Positions 1-8,739 of a DNA stretch of 64,000 bases are shown here, piece after piece. The DNA comes from CAZRCZ01 sp964598765 (GTDB taxonomy: Bacteria > Sumerlaeota > Sumerlaeia > MVZB01 > JAJFLK01). The translations under genes and the position numbers were made by a program. The stretch lies in NCBI GenBank assembly GCA_964598765.1, contig CAZRCZ010000001.1, forward strand, positions 124,001 through 188,000, in the 5' to 3' direction. Below the pieces are notes generated by a model. That model searched no databases and was not told the DNA's origin. It worked only from the letters and a program-made list of their open reading frames with translations. Each line of letters begins with the position of its first letter. Position 1 is the stretch's first letter.

Positions 1-1
1 C

Positions 2-3000
2 GAGCTGACCGACGCCGGGCGGAGCGTCAACCATCAGAAAATCATCGAGAATAAAAGGCGCGAACTCGCCGAGTTGGTTCAAAAGGACTACGAGCACGGG
101 CGCGACGTCGCCTTCGCCAAGAGCGAACTCGGAGCCGCGCGGTCCAAATATGAATTCATGAAGAACGATCCGCACGTCGGCGCGGATGAGGTCGAGCGGC
201 TCCGCAAGGTTTACGAGGAAAAGTTCAACAGTGTTCAGAAATTGCAACCCGGAGCCGATTCCGCATACCAGACCCTAACCAAGGCCAAGGACGAATTAAA
301 GGAACTGGAAAAGGGACCGGCGGACTGGGTGAGAACCAAGGACGGAATTCTTGCGGAACAAAAAGCATGGAAGGCGGAGGTGGAAAAAATCCATCCGTCC
401 GACATGATTCATTACACGGCCAACGCAATCCGCGACGTCCCTCTGCTCGATTTCGTCAACCCAAAGTTCAACCTGAAACAACTAGTGCTGAGCGACTTGC
501 CCGATCTGACCAAATCGGCCAAGGTGGATCGTTGCATGACCTGCCATCTGGGAATCAACGACGTCGGTTACAACGGCGAGGACGTTCCGATGGTTTACCG
601 GACCCATCCCAAACTCGATCTCTTCGTTGGCAAAGATTCTCCGCATCCCGTTGAAAAATTCGGATGCACGATTTGCCATCTGGGACGAGGTTACGGGACG
701 ACGTTCCGTCTTGCCGCGCACACTCCGAACAGCGAAGATCAAGCCAAGGAGTGGGGCAAAAATTATGGTTGGAGCGCGATTCACGATTGGGACTATCCGA
801 TGCTCCCCGAGCGGAATCAGGAGGCGATGTGCTTCAACTGCCACAAGACGACCTACGAATTGACGATGGCGCGCAAGGTTTTCGAGGGGCGCAAGGTTTA
901 CGAGCGGCGCGGTTGCCACGGATGCCACAACATCGAGGGCGTGAGCGACGACATGAAGAAAATCGGACCGACCCTCAAGCAAGTCGCCGCCAAGATCAAT
1001 CCCGATTGGGCGCCGCGTTGGATAGCGGGCCCAAGAAATTTTTATGAGACGGCGCGGATGCCTCATCCTTTCGGCCACAAGATGCCCTCCGAGGATACGT
1101 TCCCCGAAATGATCCACCATTTCGGAAAGGAATTTGACAAGGCGCATGAGGACATGAACAAAGAAGAAGCGGTGATGATTGACGCCGTCGCCGCGTTTCT
1201 CTTCGACAAATCGGACAAATCCTTTGAATCCAAAATGGAGGATCCGCCCAAGGAGCCGGGCGATCCTGCGGCGGGAAAGAAGTTGGTTTCGCTCGTCAAC
1301 TGTCTCGGATGCCACAAGGTTGACGATCTCAACGCCCCCGGACAAGGTTTCGCCCCCGATCTTTCCAAGGTCGGAAGCAAGACGAATCGCAAATGGCTCT
1401 ACAACTGGCTGAAGGACCCGAAGAAGTATTGGCCCGAAGGCAACATGCCGAATCCGCGCCTGAGCGACGAGGAGGCGAACAATGTCGCCGCCTATCTCGT
1501 GACGCTCAAGGACGACGCCTACATGGGCAAACCTCTTCCGGACGCCCCGGAAAAATTGCTGGAGGAAATCGCCGTCCGCTACAAGCGCGCGAAGCTTTCG
1601 GAAGAGCAGGCCAAGGCGGAAGTGGGCAAGCTTTCGGCCAAGGAACGCAAACTTTACGTCGGCGAGGAAACGGTTTACCGCAACGGATGCTTCGGATGTC
1701 ACGAGATTGCCGGATTCGAGGGACGCGGCAAAATCGGAACCGAATTAACGGCGGAGGGATTCAAGGAAATCGAGCGATTCGATTTTGGGATTCATAAATA
1801 CGTTCACATTCCGCACACTCGCCACGATTGGATCCGGCAGAAGGTCAAACAACCGTACATTTATTCCCTCGGCAAGGTGTCGAATCCCTACGAGCAAAGT
1901 TTCGCCATGCCTTGGTTCGGGTTTTCCGACGACGACGCCGACAAGATCACGACGTTCATTCTTGGGCAGTCGGGGGTCGCCATGCCGGCGAAATACCGCT
2001 ATGAACCGCGCGGCAACAAAGAGGCGATCATGGCGGGACGAAAAATAGTCGAGCGGCGCAATTGCATCGGTTGTCACCCGGTCGGACTCGGTTGGCAATA
2101 CGTGGATCCGGCGACCATTTCCGAGAACAAATCTCCGATCTGGATGACCGATCCGGTCGTCGCCCAATACGATCCCAATTTGCCGGATGGACGATTCTCG
2201 AAAGTCGCGCAGGTGAAGGATGACAACGTCAAGCGGGAGAAGGACAAAGCGGATAAGGTTCTTCTGCCGAAGGAGGGCTTCTTTGTCGGAAGCAGTCAGG
2301 TGATCTTCGGGGAGCAATACGTCGCGCTGGATGATATTTTCGCCAAGACGCCGGTTGAGGTGGAAATCGGCGGCAAGGATCAAGTGAAGGTCCCGCTGGA
2401 GCATCCCGCCGCGTTGAAGGCGATGGGGGTCGGCGAGGGATACGCCGCGCGGTATTATCCCGAAGCCGCGCTGGCTCCGCCGATGCTCCGGCGCGAGGGA
2501 GCCAAGGTGAATCCCGATTGGTTTTTCAAGTTTCTCAAGAACGTGACGACGATCCGCAACCACATTGACCCGTTGCGGATGCCGCAATTTGATTTGACCG
2601 ATGACGAGGCCAACTCCATCGTCAAATACTTCGCCGCCGCCGCGGAGGAGCCGTTCCCGTTCCAGACCGTTGAAGTCGCGGATTTGAACGACTCCCACAA
2701 GGCGGCGAGCAAGGACCTTTTCGGTTTGCCCGGAACGGATGAATACGGCGGAAGTTTGAAATGTTTAAGTTGCCATCCGACGGGCGATCTGATGCCGACC
2801 AACACCAAGGAAAGTTGGGGACCGAACCTTTATCTCGCGCATGATCGGCTGAAATTCAGTTTTGTCAAATCGTGGCTGACCAATCCTTCCGCGTGGGCTC
2901 CCGGAACGCGGATGCCGAACTTCTTCTACGACAAGGATGGCGACAAGATCGTGACCGTGCGCGAGAAGGCCCCGCAGGAAATCGCGCAACTGGCCGAAAT

Positions 3001-3184
3001 GCTCTATCATCTTTCGGAGATTGACGATGTCAAGATCGCCGCCAAGAAGGCCGCCGAACTCGCCGTCAAGGAAGCCGCCAAGAAAAAGGCGGAACCGGCG
3101 GAAGTCTTTGAGGAGGAAGACGCCGGCGGCAAAGATAAAAAAATGGGAAAGAAACCGGAAAAAGAGGAAGAATTCGTCAATTAA
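2..3184 (+). CDS. Octaheme c-type cytochrome with N-terminal coiled coil (5'-partial)
   Basis: The reading frame is open from base 2, so the true start lies outside the window; the first in-window start-like codon (TTG at 74) is not the real start. Counting from 74, residues 1-110 are Lys/Glu-rich and look coiled-coil. Eight CXXCH heme motifs follow at about residues 154 (CMTCH), 198 (CTICH), 253 (CFNCH), 281 (CHGCH), 410 (CLGCH), 539 (CFGCH), 664 (CIGCH) and 897 (CLSCH). The tail is Lys/Glu/Ala-rich. Several CXXCH sites are followed by W..W-type segments and RMP or MP motifs, as in tandem mono-heme cytochrome c domains. The protein should act in the periplasm or be membrane-attached in electron transfer. 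A role beside a quinol:cytochrome c oxidoreductase upstream is an inference that this window cannot test. Confidence 0.88.
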   Translation, partial: ELTDAGRSVNHQKIIENKRRELAELVQKDYEHGRDVAFAKSELGAARSKYEFMKNDPHVGADEVERLRKVYEEKFNSVQKLQPGADSAYQTLTKAKDELKELEKGPADWVRTKDGILAEQKAWKAEVEKIHPSDMIHYTANAIRDVPLLDFVNPKFNLKQLVLSDLPDLTKSAKVDRCMTCHLGINDVGYNGEDVPMVYRTHPKLDLFVGKDSPHPVEKFGCTICHLGRGYGTTFRLAAHTPNSEDQAKEWGKNYGWSAIHDWDYPMLPERNQEAMCFNCHKTTYELTMARKVFEGRKVYERRGCHGCHNIEGVSDDMKKIGPTLKQVAAKINPDWAPRWIAGPRNFYETARMPHPFGHKMPSEDTFPEMIHHFGKEFDKAHEDMNKEEAVMIDAVAAFLFDKSDKSFESKMEDPPKEPGDPAAGKKLVSLVNCLGCHKVDDLNAPGQGFAPDLSKVGSKTNRKWLYNWLKDPKKYWPEGNMPNPRLSDEEANNVAAYLVTLKDDAYMGKPLPDAPEKLLEEIAVRYKRAKLSEEQAKAEVGKLSAKERKLYVGEETVYRNGCFGCHEIAGFEGRGKIGTELTAEGFKEIERFDFGIHKYVHIPHTRHDWIRQKVKQPYIYSLGKVSNPYEQSFAMPWFGFSDDDADKITTFILGQSGVAMPAKYRYEPRGNKEAIMAGRKIVERRNCIGCHPVGLGWQYVDPATISENKSPIWMTDPVVAQYDPNLPDGRFSKVAQVKDDNVKREKDKADKVLLPKEGFFVGSSQVIFGEQYVALDDIFAKTPVEVEIGGKDQVKVPLEHPAALKAMGVGEGYAARYYPEAALAPPMLRREGAKVNPDWFFKFLKNVTTIRNHIDPLRMPQFDLTDDEANSIVKYFAAAAEEPFPFQTVEVADLNDSHKAASKDLFGLPGTDEYGGSLKCLSCHPTGDLMPTNTKESWGPNLYLAHDRLKFSFVKSWLTNPSAWAPGTRMPNFFYDKDGDKIVTVREKAPQEIAQLAEMLYHLSEIDDVKIAAKKAAELAVKEAAKKKAEPAEVFEEEDAGGKDKKMGKKPEKEEEFVN

Positions 3185-3193
3185 CGGCAAACC

Positions 3194-3862
3194 ATGACCG
3201 AACCGATTCTCGAATCCCAATCCCCCCTCAGCAAAACCGAAATCACGGACAAAGTTCGAGCGCGATTCGCTCAATTCAATCATGAGATCATTTCATTGGT
3301 GTTGGAGTTCGCGCTTCGTCCCAAGCGAATGCGGCATTTGTTGAAAGCGCTCCGATTGGAGTCGGACCGCGATTTTGACCGTCAACTCGACGCTGTTTTC
3401 TTCTATTTGGTTCGTCAGACCGACAAGCGCAATTTCATTTCACGTCTTCGGAACGAGATTATGGCTGACGCGCGCGCGTCGGAAATGGCGAATCTCTTGC
3501 GGCTTCCGGAAAGGAAAAGCCCGCAACCGAATCCTTCGCCGACGCCCATTCCTTCCGAGCCAATTCTGAAATCAGCCGAACCCGCGCCGGCGGCGGCGGA
3601 TGCGCCTCTTGCTCCTGTCGCCATTGCTCTTCCCGTCGAGGAATCAAAACCGGAGGAGATTGCCGATCTTCCCGAAAGGGCATGGATCAGCGTTCCCAGC
3701 TACGACGGCCCCGATCGTCGAGTTGGACCGACTTGCAGGCGAACCCAGCAGGAGCGTCGGCAAAACCTTTTATCGGTGATGGTTAATCATCGGTTTGGCG
3801 GTGACCGGCGCAAGAATCCCCTCGGCAGGCGAAATAGCGATCGTTCCAAACCCGCCAAATGA
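3194..3862 (+). CDS. Hypothetical protein with repeated GxDRR motifs
   Basis: A 222-residue protein that I do not recognise. It begins 9 bases after the cytochrome stop, on the same strand, so the two are probably co-transcribed. Residues 1-100 look helical and charged. Residues 105-160 are a Pro/Ala/Glu-rich linker. The C-terminus carries two Arg-rich blocks, GPDRRVGPTCRR and GGDRRKNPLGRR, of a type often seen as short basic tails in uncharacterised signalling proteins. No signal peptide or membrane segment is visible. The cysteine in the first Arg block is the only obvious one, so it is not a heme protein itself. Confidence 0.7.
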   Translation: MTEPILESQSPLSKTEITDKVRARFAQFNHEIISLVLEFALRPKRMRHLLKALRLESDRDFDRQLDAVFFYLVRQTDKRNFISRLRNEIMADARASEMANLLRLPERKSPQPNPSPTPIPSEPILKSAEPAPAAADAPLAPVAIALPVEESKPEEIADLPERAWISVPSYDGPDRRVGPTCRRTQQERRQNLLSVMVNHRFGGDRRKNPLGRRNSDRSKPAK

Positions 3863-3967
3863 CCAGTAGTTCCCCGACGCGGTTTTGACGAACGCTTCTT
3901 GTTTTCACGCGCAAGATCAGAAACAATAGTCCCTTCATCTTGATTCCCAGCGGGAGCGATGCGCGCC

Positions 3968-5599
3968 ATGCCAACCGAAACCCAAGCCCCACCCAAACAA
4001 ACCAAAATCACCGGCGGACAGGCCGTCGTGCAGGCGCTCAAGCAGGAAGGCGTGGACACCGTCTTCGGCATCATCTCGATTCACATGTTGCCGATCTACG
4101 ACGCCTTGCTGAAGGAGCCTTCAATCCGCCTTGTCATTCCGCGCCATGAAATGGCCGGAGGGTTCATGGCCGACGGATACAGTCGCGTCAGTGGGAAAGT
4201 CGGCGTTTATCTGACCAGCACGGGACCGGGCGCGGCCAACAGCATGGGGGCGGTGATTGAATCGCGTTACGCCGGATCACGCACGCTCCAAATCACGAGC
4301 CAAATTCAGACCTATTATCGCGGGAAGGGAATGCTTCACGAGGTCAAAGATCAGCTGGGGATGTTCAATGTCACCGGCGCGCACGCCGTTGACGCCATCA
4401 AACCGGAGTTGATCGGGCCGGCGATTCACAAAGCTTTTCACAATTTGAAAACCCGCAATCCGGCGCCGCAGGTGGTCGAAATTCCCATAGACAAGCAATA
4501 CGCGATGGGAGAAGTGACGGAAAGCGTGGAGCCGCCCGTTCAGCTTCCTCAACCGAGCGAGGCGTCGCTCGACCACGCGGCTGAGATTTTGACCAAGGCG
4601 CATCGTCCGGTGATCTGGATCGGCGGGGGAATTCAGACCAGCGGCGCGTTCGACGAGCTTCGCAGATTCGCCGAGCTTCTCGGCGCGCCGGTCTTCATGA
4701 CGCGCGGCGGACGGGGAGCCATGCCCGACGATCATCCGCTCGTGATCGGGAATTATTTCGGCGAGAAACCGGCGCGCATGTTTCTTCAAGAGGCCGACGC
4801 CGTCATCGCCATTGGGACGAAGTTTTCGTGGCATTCGACGAGCGAATGGGCGATTTCGCTCACAAAAAATCTGATTCGCGTGGACGTGGAGGTCGAGGAA
4901 CTTCAACACAATTTTCCAGCCGCCGTCGCGATTCACGCCGACGCCAAACCGACGCTCGCGGGAATGGCCCTCCGCGTTCAAATTTCCGGTCACAAGCCCA
5001 ACCCGAATTATTTGCAGATGATTGCCGAATTGAAACAAACCGTGCGGGACGAGCTTAAAAAACATCGTCCATTGACGGCGGAATTGATGGACCGAATTGA
5101 CGCGGAAACCCCGCGCAATCGAATTGTCGTCACCGACGCGACGATTCCGGCCTACTGGGGAGGAAATCAATATTTTCCCGTCTATGCGGAACGGAGTTTC
5201 GTCACGCCGCGTCTTTCGGCCATCGGCCCGGGATATCCGATGGCGCTCGGCGCGCAAGCGGCCGATCCGACGCGCCCGGTCATTTGCATCGCGGGAGACG
5301 GCGGATTCATGTTTCATGTCGGCGAATTGGCGACGGCCGTGCAGGAAAAGCTCAACGTCATCCTCCTCATTTTCAACAATCAGAGCTACGGTATTTTGAA
5401 GAAGCTCCAGATGAGCATGATGGGAGGACGGGTTTTCGGCGTTGATCTCCACACGCCCGATTTCGTCAAGGTCGCCGAGGGAATGGGAATGGCGGGGGAA
5501 TTGGTCACGACGCCGGACCAGTTGAGCGCGGCGGTCAAGCGCGCCTTCGAAGCCAAGGCTCCGTATCTCATTGACGTGCAGGCTCCGTTTGAGCTTTGA
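3968..5599 (+). CDS. Thiamine-pyrophosphate-dependent enzyme, acetolactate synthase/benzoylformate decarboxylase type
   Basis: The three-domain TPP enzyme fold is visible over about 543 residues. The N-terminal pyrimidine-binding domain has the activating glutamate in RHEMAGGFMADGYSR (about Glu61) followed by TSTGPGAAN. The central domain contains WIGGGIQTSGA. The C-terminal diphosphate-binding domain has GDGGFMFH (about residue 443) and the NN of FNNQSYG about 25 residues later. I prefer the ATG at 3968 over the in-frame ATG at 3959 because the GGGAG at 3952-3956 is 11 bases upstream of the former and only 2 of the latter. The substrate cannot be assigned: no small regulatory subunit of acetolactate synthase is adjacent, so a catabolic decarboxylase or lyase is as likely as valine/isoleucine synthesis. 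Confidence 0.85.
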   Translation: MPTETQAPPKQTKITGGQAVVQALKQEGVDTVFGIISIHMLPIYDALLKEPSIRLVIPRHEMAGGFMADGYSRVSGKVGVYLTSTGPGAANSMGAVIESRYAGSRTLQITSQIQTYYRGKGMLHEVKDQLGMFNVTGAHAVDAIKPELIGPAIHKAFHNLKTRNPAPQVVEIPIDKQYAMGEVTESVEPPVQLPQPSEASLDHAAEILTKAHRPVIWIGGGIQTSGAFDELRRFAELLGAPVFMTRGGRGAMPDDHPLVIGNYFGEKPARMFLQEADAVIAIGTKFSWHSTSEWAISLTKNLIRVDVEVEELQHNFPAAVAIHADAKPTLAGMALRVQISGHKPNPNYLQMIAELKQTVRDELKKHRPLTAELMDRIDAETPRNRIVVTDATIPAYWGGNQYFPVYAERSFVTPRLSAIGPGYPMALGAQAADPTRPVICIAGDGGFMFHVGELATAVQEKLNVILLIFNNQSYGILKKLQMSMMGGRVFGVDLHTPDFVKVAEGMGMAGELVTTPDQLSAAVKRAFEAKAPYLIDVQAPFEL

Positions 5600-5604
5600 G
5601 TCGA

Positions 5605-6966
5605 ATGTTCACCACAGAGTCTCAAAGACACGGAGGATGCCGTTTTGGAGCAAGATGGTTTTCTTCTCTGTGCCTCTGTGTCTCCGTGGTTTTTATTTCT
5701 TTTGCATCCCTTGCCGCCGGACCTCCCAAGCCGCCGAATTTCATCATTATCCTTTGCGATGATCTCGGTTACGGCGACGTGGGCGCGTTCGGCGCGACGC
5801 GCATGGCCACGCCCAACATTGACCGCATGGCTTCCAAGGGAATCACGCTGACGAATTTTTACGCAAGCGCGAATGTCTGCACCCCTTCGCGCGCCGGATT
5901 GCTCACGGGGCGCTATTCGATCCGGATGGGATTGGCCAAAGGAGTGCTCTTTCCGCACAGCCCGACGGGGCTTCCGGATTCGGAAATCACCATCGCCCAA
6001 GCCTTGAAGGAAAAGGGCTATCATTCGGCGTTGATCGGCAAGTGGCATTTGGGAGACGCGCCGGAATTTCAGCCCAGACGCAGAGGTTTCGATTATTTTT
6101 ACGGCTTGCTCTACAGCCACGACATGACGCCGCTCCCGCTTTACCGCAATGAGGAAAGGATCGAGGAATCCGCGGATATGCCCAAGTTGACCGAGCGTTA
6201 TACGCAGGAAGCGATTCAATACATTGAACAGAACAAAGGTGGACCCTTTTTTCTCTATCTGGCCCACTCCATGCCGCATATCCCGTTGGCGGTTTCGGAA
6301 CGGTTCAAGGGGAAGTCGAAGGCGGGGCTTTACGGCGACGTGGTTCAAGGTCTCGATTGGAGCGTGGGAGAAATCCTCGCCGCGCTCAAGCGGCTGAACT
6401 TGGAACGGAACACGCTGGTCATTTTCACCAGCGACAACGGTCCTTGGTATGAGGGGAGCGCGGGACCCTTCCGCCAACGAAAGGGGGAAAGCTGGGAAGG
6501 GGGAATGCGCGTGCCTTTCATCGCGCGTTGGCCCGGGAAAATTCCGGCGGGTAAATCATCCGGCACGATGGCGTCCAATCTTGATTTTCTGCCCACGCTC
6601 TTGACGCTGGCCGGAATAACAATTCCGAATGATCGTCCGATTGACGGAGGGGACATTTCCAAAATTCTTTTTGGTGGCAAACCGGACAAGGACTTCGCGA
6701 TGCGTCCGTTCTACATGTTCAACAACGAGGAAATCGCGGCGGTGCGGTCGGGTAAGTGGAAATATGTGGTGCAGTCGCGCTACATCAATTCCAACGTCAA
6801 TTTTGAGAAACATCCTTTCTACCGGCCGGGAATGTTGTTCGATCTTTCAACGGATCCGGAGGAGCGATTCAACCTTTCGCGCGACAATCCAAACGCGCTT
6901 CAAAAAATGATTGGGCTTACGCAGAAAGGGCGCGACGAATTGATGAAAACAAAGGGGACTCCGTGA
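5605..6966 (+). CDS. Sulfatase (formylglycine type), exported
   Basis: Arylsulfatase-family hydrolase of about 453 residues. It has the metal-binding CDDLGYGDVG, the formylglycine motif VCTPSRAGLLTGRY (Cys near residue 92, which the maturase would oxidise), GKWHLG, and SDNGPW. The N-terminal 40 residues form a signal peptide whose hydrophobic core SSLCLCVSVVFISF is encoded by a dispersed palindromic repeat (5608-5695). The ATG at 5605 follows the TPP-enzyme stop by 5 bases; an in-frame TTG at 5596 overlaps that stop and is less likely. Likely periplasmic or secreted, cleaving a sulfate ester of unknown identity. No maturase gene is in the window. Confidence 0.88.
   Translation: MFTTESQRHGGCRFGARWFSSLCLCVSVVFISFASLAAGPPKPPNFIIILCDDLGYGDVGAFGATRMATPNIDRMASKGITLTNFYASANVCTPSRAGLLTGRYSIRMGLAKGVLFPHSPTGLPDSEITIAQALKEKGYHSALIGKWHLGDAPEFQPRRRGFDYFYGLLYSHDMTPLPLYRNEERIEESADMPKLTERYTQEAIQYIEQNKGGPFFLYLAHSMPHIPLAVSERFKGKSKAGLYGDVVQGLDWSVGEILAALKRLNLERNTLVIFTSDNGPWYEGSAGPFRQRKGESWEGGMRVPFIARWPGKIPAGKSSGTMASNLDFLPTLLTLAGITIPNDRPIDGGDISKILFGGKPDKDFAMRPFYMFNNEEIAAVRSGKWKYVVQSRYINSNVNFEKHPFYRPGMLFDLSTDPEERFNLSRDNPNALQKMIGLTQKGRDELMKTKGTP
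5608..5695. repeat. Palindromic repeat family A, copy in sulfatase signal peptide
   Basis: The left arm begins TTCACCACAGAGTCTCAAAG and the right arm contains TTCTCTGTG and ends TGTGTCTCCGTGGT; the arms are imperfect inverted complements about 25 bases apart. The whole element reads through in frame as FTTESQRHGG ... SLCLCVSVVF and supplies the start and hydrophobic core of the sulfatase signal peptide. The same arms recur at 18689-18766, 22584-22659 and 48100-48175. Confidence 0.85.
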
Positions 6967-7827
6967 TTGACGGCAATAGGATCGGAGGATCTGCTGAGTC
7001 TGCGCCGGATACTGGGATGCGGCGCGCCGGGCGAGGAACCCGACGCGCGGCGACATTCGCTTTCGGCAAGATTTGAGAAGATCGAGGCCGTTCGTTCCGT
7101 CCTTGAATCGGTTTCGAGTCATGGGATCAAGTCGCTCGTGAGCGTCGGCGAACGCAAACTTTTTAACGCGATCGGTTCGCGTCCAAATTCCCGATTCCCT
7201 TCCGTGATTCCGATTGTGCCCAATATTCAGGGTTTCATGCGTGAGGCGGTGGAGCATGGCATGATCGGCGCGGGATGGGTGCGCCTTCGCCGAGCGGGAT
7301 TGGCGTCGCTCATGGGATTGGGATTGAGGGGAATGGGGAGAGCGTCCGCGCTCGTGCGACGTGACTTTCCGAGCATGTTGCTTTGTTTCATCGAATTGGA
7401 AATGGCTGATTTTCGCGCACATGATCCGCGCATGGTTTTTCTTCAGACGCAGATCACCGATCTCGCTCTCGCCATGGACAATCCACGGATTTTGGAGGTC
7501 TTTCTTCGCGCCGTACGTTCACGAACATCCGCCCAACCCGGGTTTATGACCCACAACTTCGGTCATCTCGCCGAGCGTTGCTCGAAGTGGGGATTGGAAT
7601 TGACTGCGGCTATCGCGCCTTGGGAATCGAGCGGCGCCGAGATGCGTCCTTCCAAAGAATCATGTGAAGCGGCGCTCAAAAACCGTTCATTGTCCATTTG
7701 GTCCGACCGATCGGGAAGACCGAATGCTCCTTCCTCGTCCGAGGACAACTATTTGCGCGGATTTGGAATTCGCGGCGCTTTGCGCGACGACGACCGGCTA
7801 CTCGGTTTGGAGAATGGCCACCGATGA
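6967..7827 (+). CDS. Conserved hypothetical protein, TIM-barrel-like
   Basis: A 286-residue protein with no named family that I can give. It contains alternating hydrophobic strands and helices (for example VIPIVPNIQGFMREAVEHG and MVFLQTQITDLALAMDNP) that suggest an alpha/beta barrel. The C-terminal part of the sequence has the style of barrel proteins that use conserved Arg/Pro loops. The only usable starts are weak: TTG at 6967 lies immediately after the sulfatase stop. Its stop TGA overlaps the ATG of the downstream epimerase as ATGA, which indicates translational coupling and supports that the frame is genuinely expressed. A shared pathway with the epimerase is therefore likely but unidentified. 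Confidence 0.65.
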   Translation: MTAIGSEDLLSLRRILGCGAPGEEPDARRHSLSARFEKIEAVRSVLESVSSHGIKSLVSVGERKLFNAIGSRPNSRFPSVIPIVPNIQGFMREAVEHGMIGAGWVRLRRAGLASLMGLGLRGMGRASALVRRDFPSMLLCFIELEMADFRAHDPRMVFLQTQITDLALAMDNPRILEVFLRAVRSRTSAQPGFMTHNFGHLAERCSKWGLELTAAIAPWESSGAEMRPSKESCEAALKNRSLSIWSDRSGRPNAPSSSEDNYLRGFGIRGALRDDDRLLGLENGHR

Positions 7828-8735
7828 AAATTCTGATCACCGGCGCGGCCGGTTTTTTGGGGTCGAAGGTCGTGGAACTGGCATTGGCGCGGGGCCATGA
7901 GCCGCGCGCCTTCGTTCGCCGCTCCGAGGATGCTTCGTCCCTGAGCCTCTCTTCCGCTCTCATTTTCATCGGCGACATGACCGACCCCGCTTCCATGCTT
8001 CCGGCGGTCGCGGGCGTCGAAGGAATCATTCATTGCGCCGCGACGACTTCGCAGTCCGCGCCCGACTGGGAGTTGAGCCGAAAGACGAACGTTCAAGGAA
8101 CCGCCGACTTGATTCGGGCCGCTGAGCGAACGGGCAAGCCGCGCTGGATTCAGATCAGCTCCATGTCGGCGCACGAAGGCTCGACGAGCGTTTATGGGCG
8201 AACTAAATTCGAGGCCGATCAAATCGTGCGCGCTTCGTTGCTTCCATGGACGATTCTCCAGCCCAGCATCATTTATGGTCCGGGCGAAAAGGGACTCGTC
8301 GGCAAGACGGTCAAGATCATGCGGAAATTGCCCGTTCTGCCGGTGGTCGGATCAGGGCGCGAACTTCTCCGTCCCGTTTACGTTGCCGACGTTGCCAAAG
8401 CGACGCTGGATTGCCTCGATCATCCGGCGACCCTCGGCAAAAGCTACATGATCGGCGGGGCGGCCGAGATGACGTTCGATGAATTCATGGCCAAGCTCGC
8501 CAAGGCAATCGGCGTCCGCCGTCCGATGATTCACCTTCCGATTTCGCTGACATTGATCGCGGCACGAATTCTCAGTTTGCTGATGCGAAATCCTCCGTTG
8601 ACGCCCGATAATGTTTTGGGCGTGAAGGAGGCTCGGCGCGTTGTTATCGCTTCCGCCCAAACCGATTTTCAATTTCAGCCGATGGGATTGGACGAGGGAC
8701 TGCGCTTGACGTTTCCGAACCGGTCTCCACAATGA
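7824..8735 (+). CDS. NAD(P)-dependent epimerase/dehydratase (extended SDR)
   Basis: About 303 residues starting MKILITGAAGFLGSKVV, with the Rossmann GxxGxxG signature at residues 7-13. ISSMSAHEGS and SVYGRTKFEAD supply the Ser and Tyr-X-X-X-Lys catalytic set. ILQPSIIYGPGEKG matches the sugar-nucleotide-epimerase/hydroxysteroid-dehydrogenase-like branch. A longer frame opens upstream at 7698, but the ATG at 7824 fits the family N-terminus exactly and overlaps the preceding stop by 4 bases. The substrate is unknown. Next come two GT-C membrane proteins, so a role in envelope sugar or lipid-linked sugar chemistry is possible but unproven. Confidence 0.88.
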   Translation: MKILITGAAGFLGSKVVELALARGHEPRAFVRRSEDASSLSLSSALIFIGDMTDPASMLPAVAGVEGIIHCAATTSQSAPDWELSRKTNVQGTADLIRAAERTGKPRWIQISSMSAHEGSTSVYGRTKFEADQIVRASLLPWTILQPSIIYGPGEKGLVGKTVKIMRKLPVLPVVGSGRELLRPVYVADVAKATLDCLDHPATLGKSYMIGGAAEMTFDEFMAKLAKAIGVRRPMIHLPISLTLIAARILSLLMRNPPLTPDNVLGVKEARRVVIASAQTDFQFQPMGLDEGLRLTFPNRSPQ

Positions 8736-8739
8736 GGCA

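Noticed and set aside
482..1702. Long reverse-strand open frame of 406 codons inside the cytochrome gene
   Set aside because: It is the antisense shadow of a high-GC coding region; the plus-strand frame has eight heme motifs.
1745..2698. Reverse-strand open frame of 317 codons in the same gene
   Set aside because: Antisense shadow, no recognisable domain.
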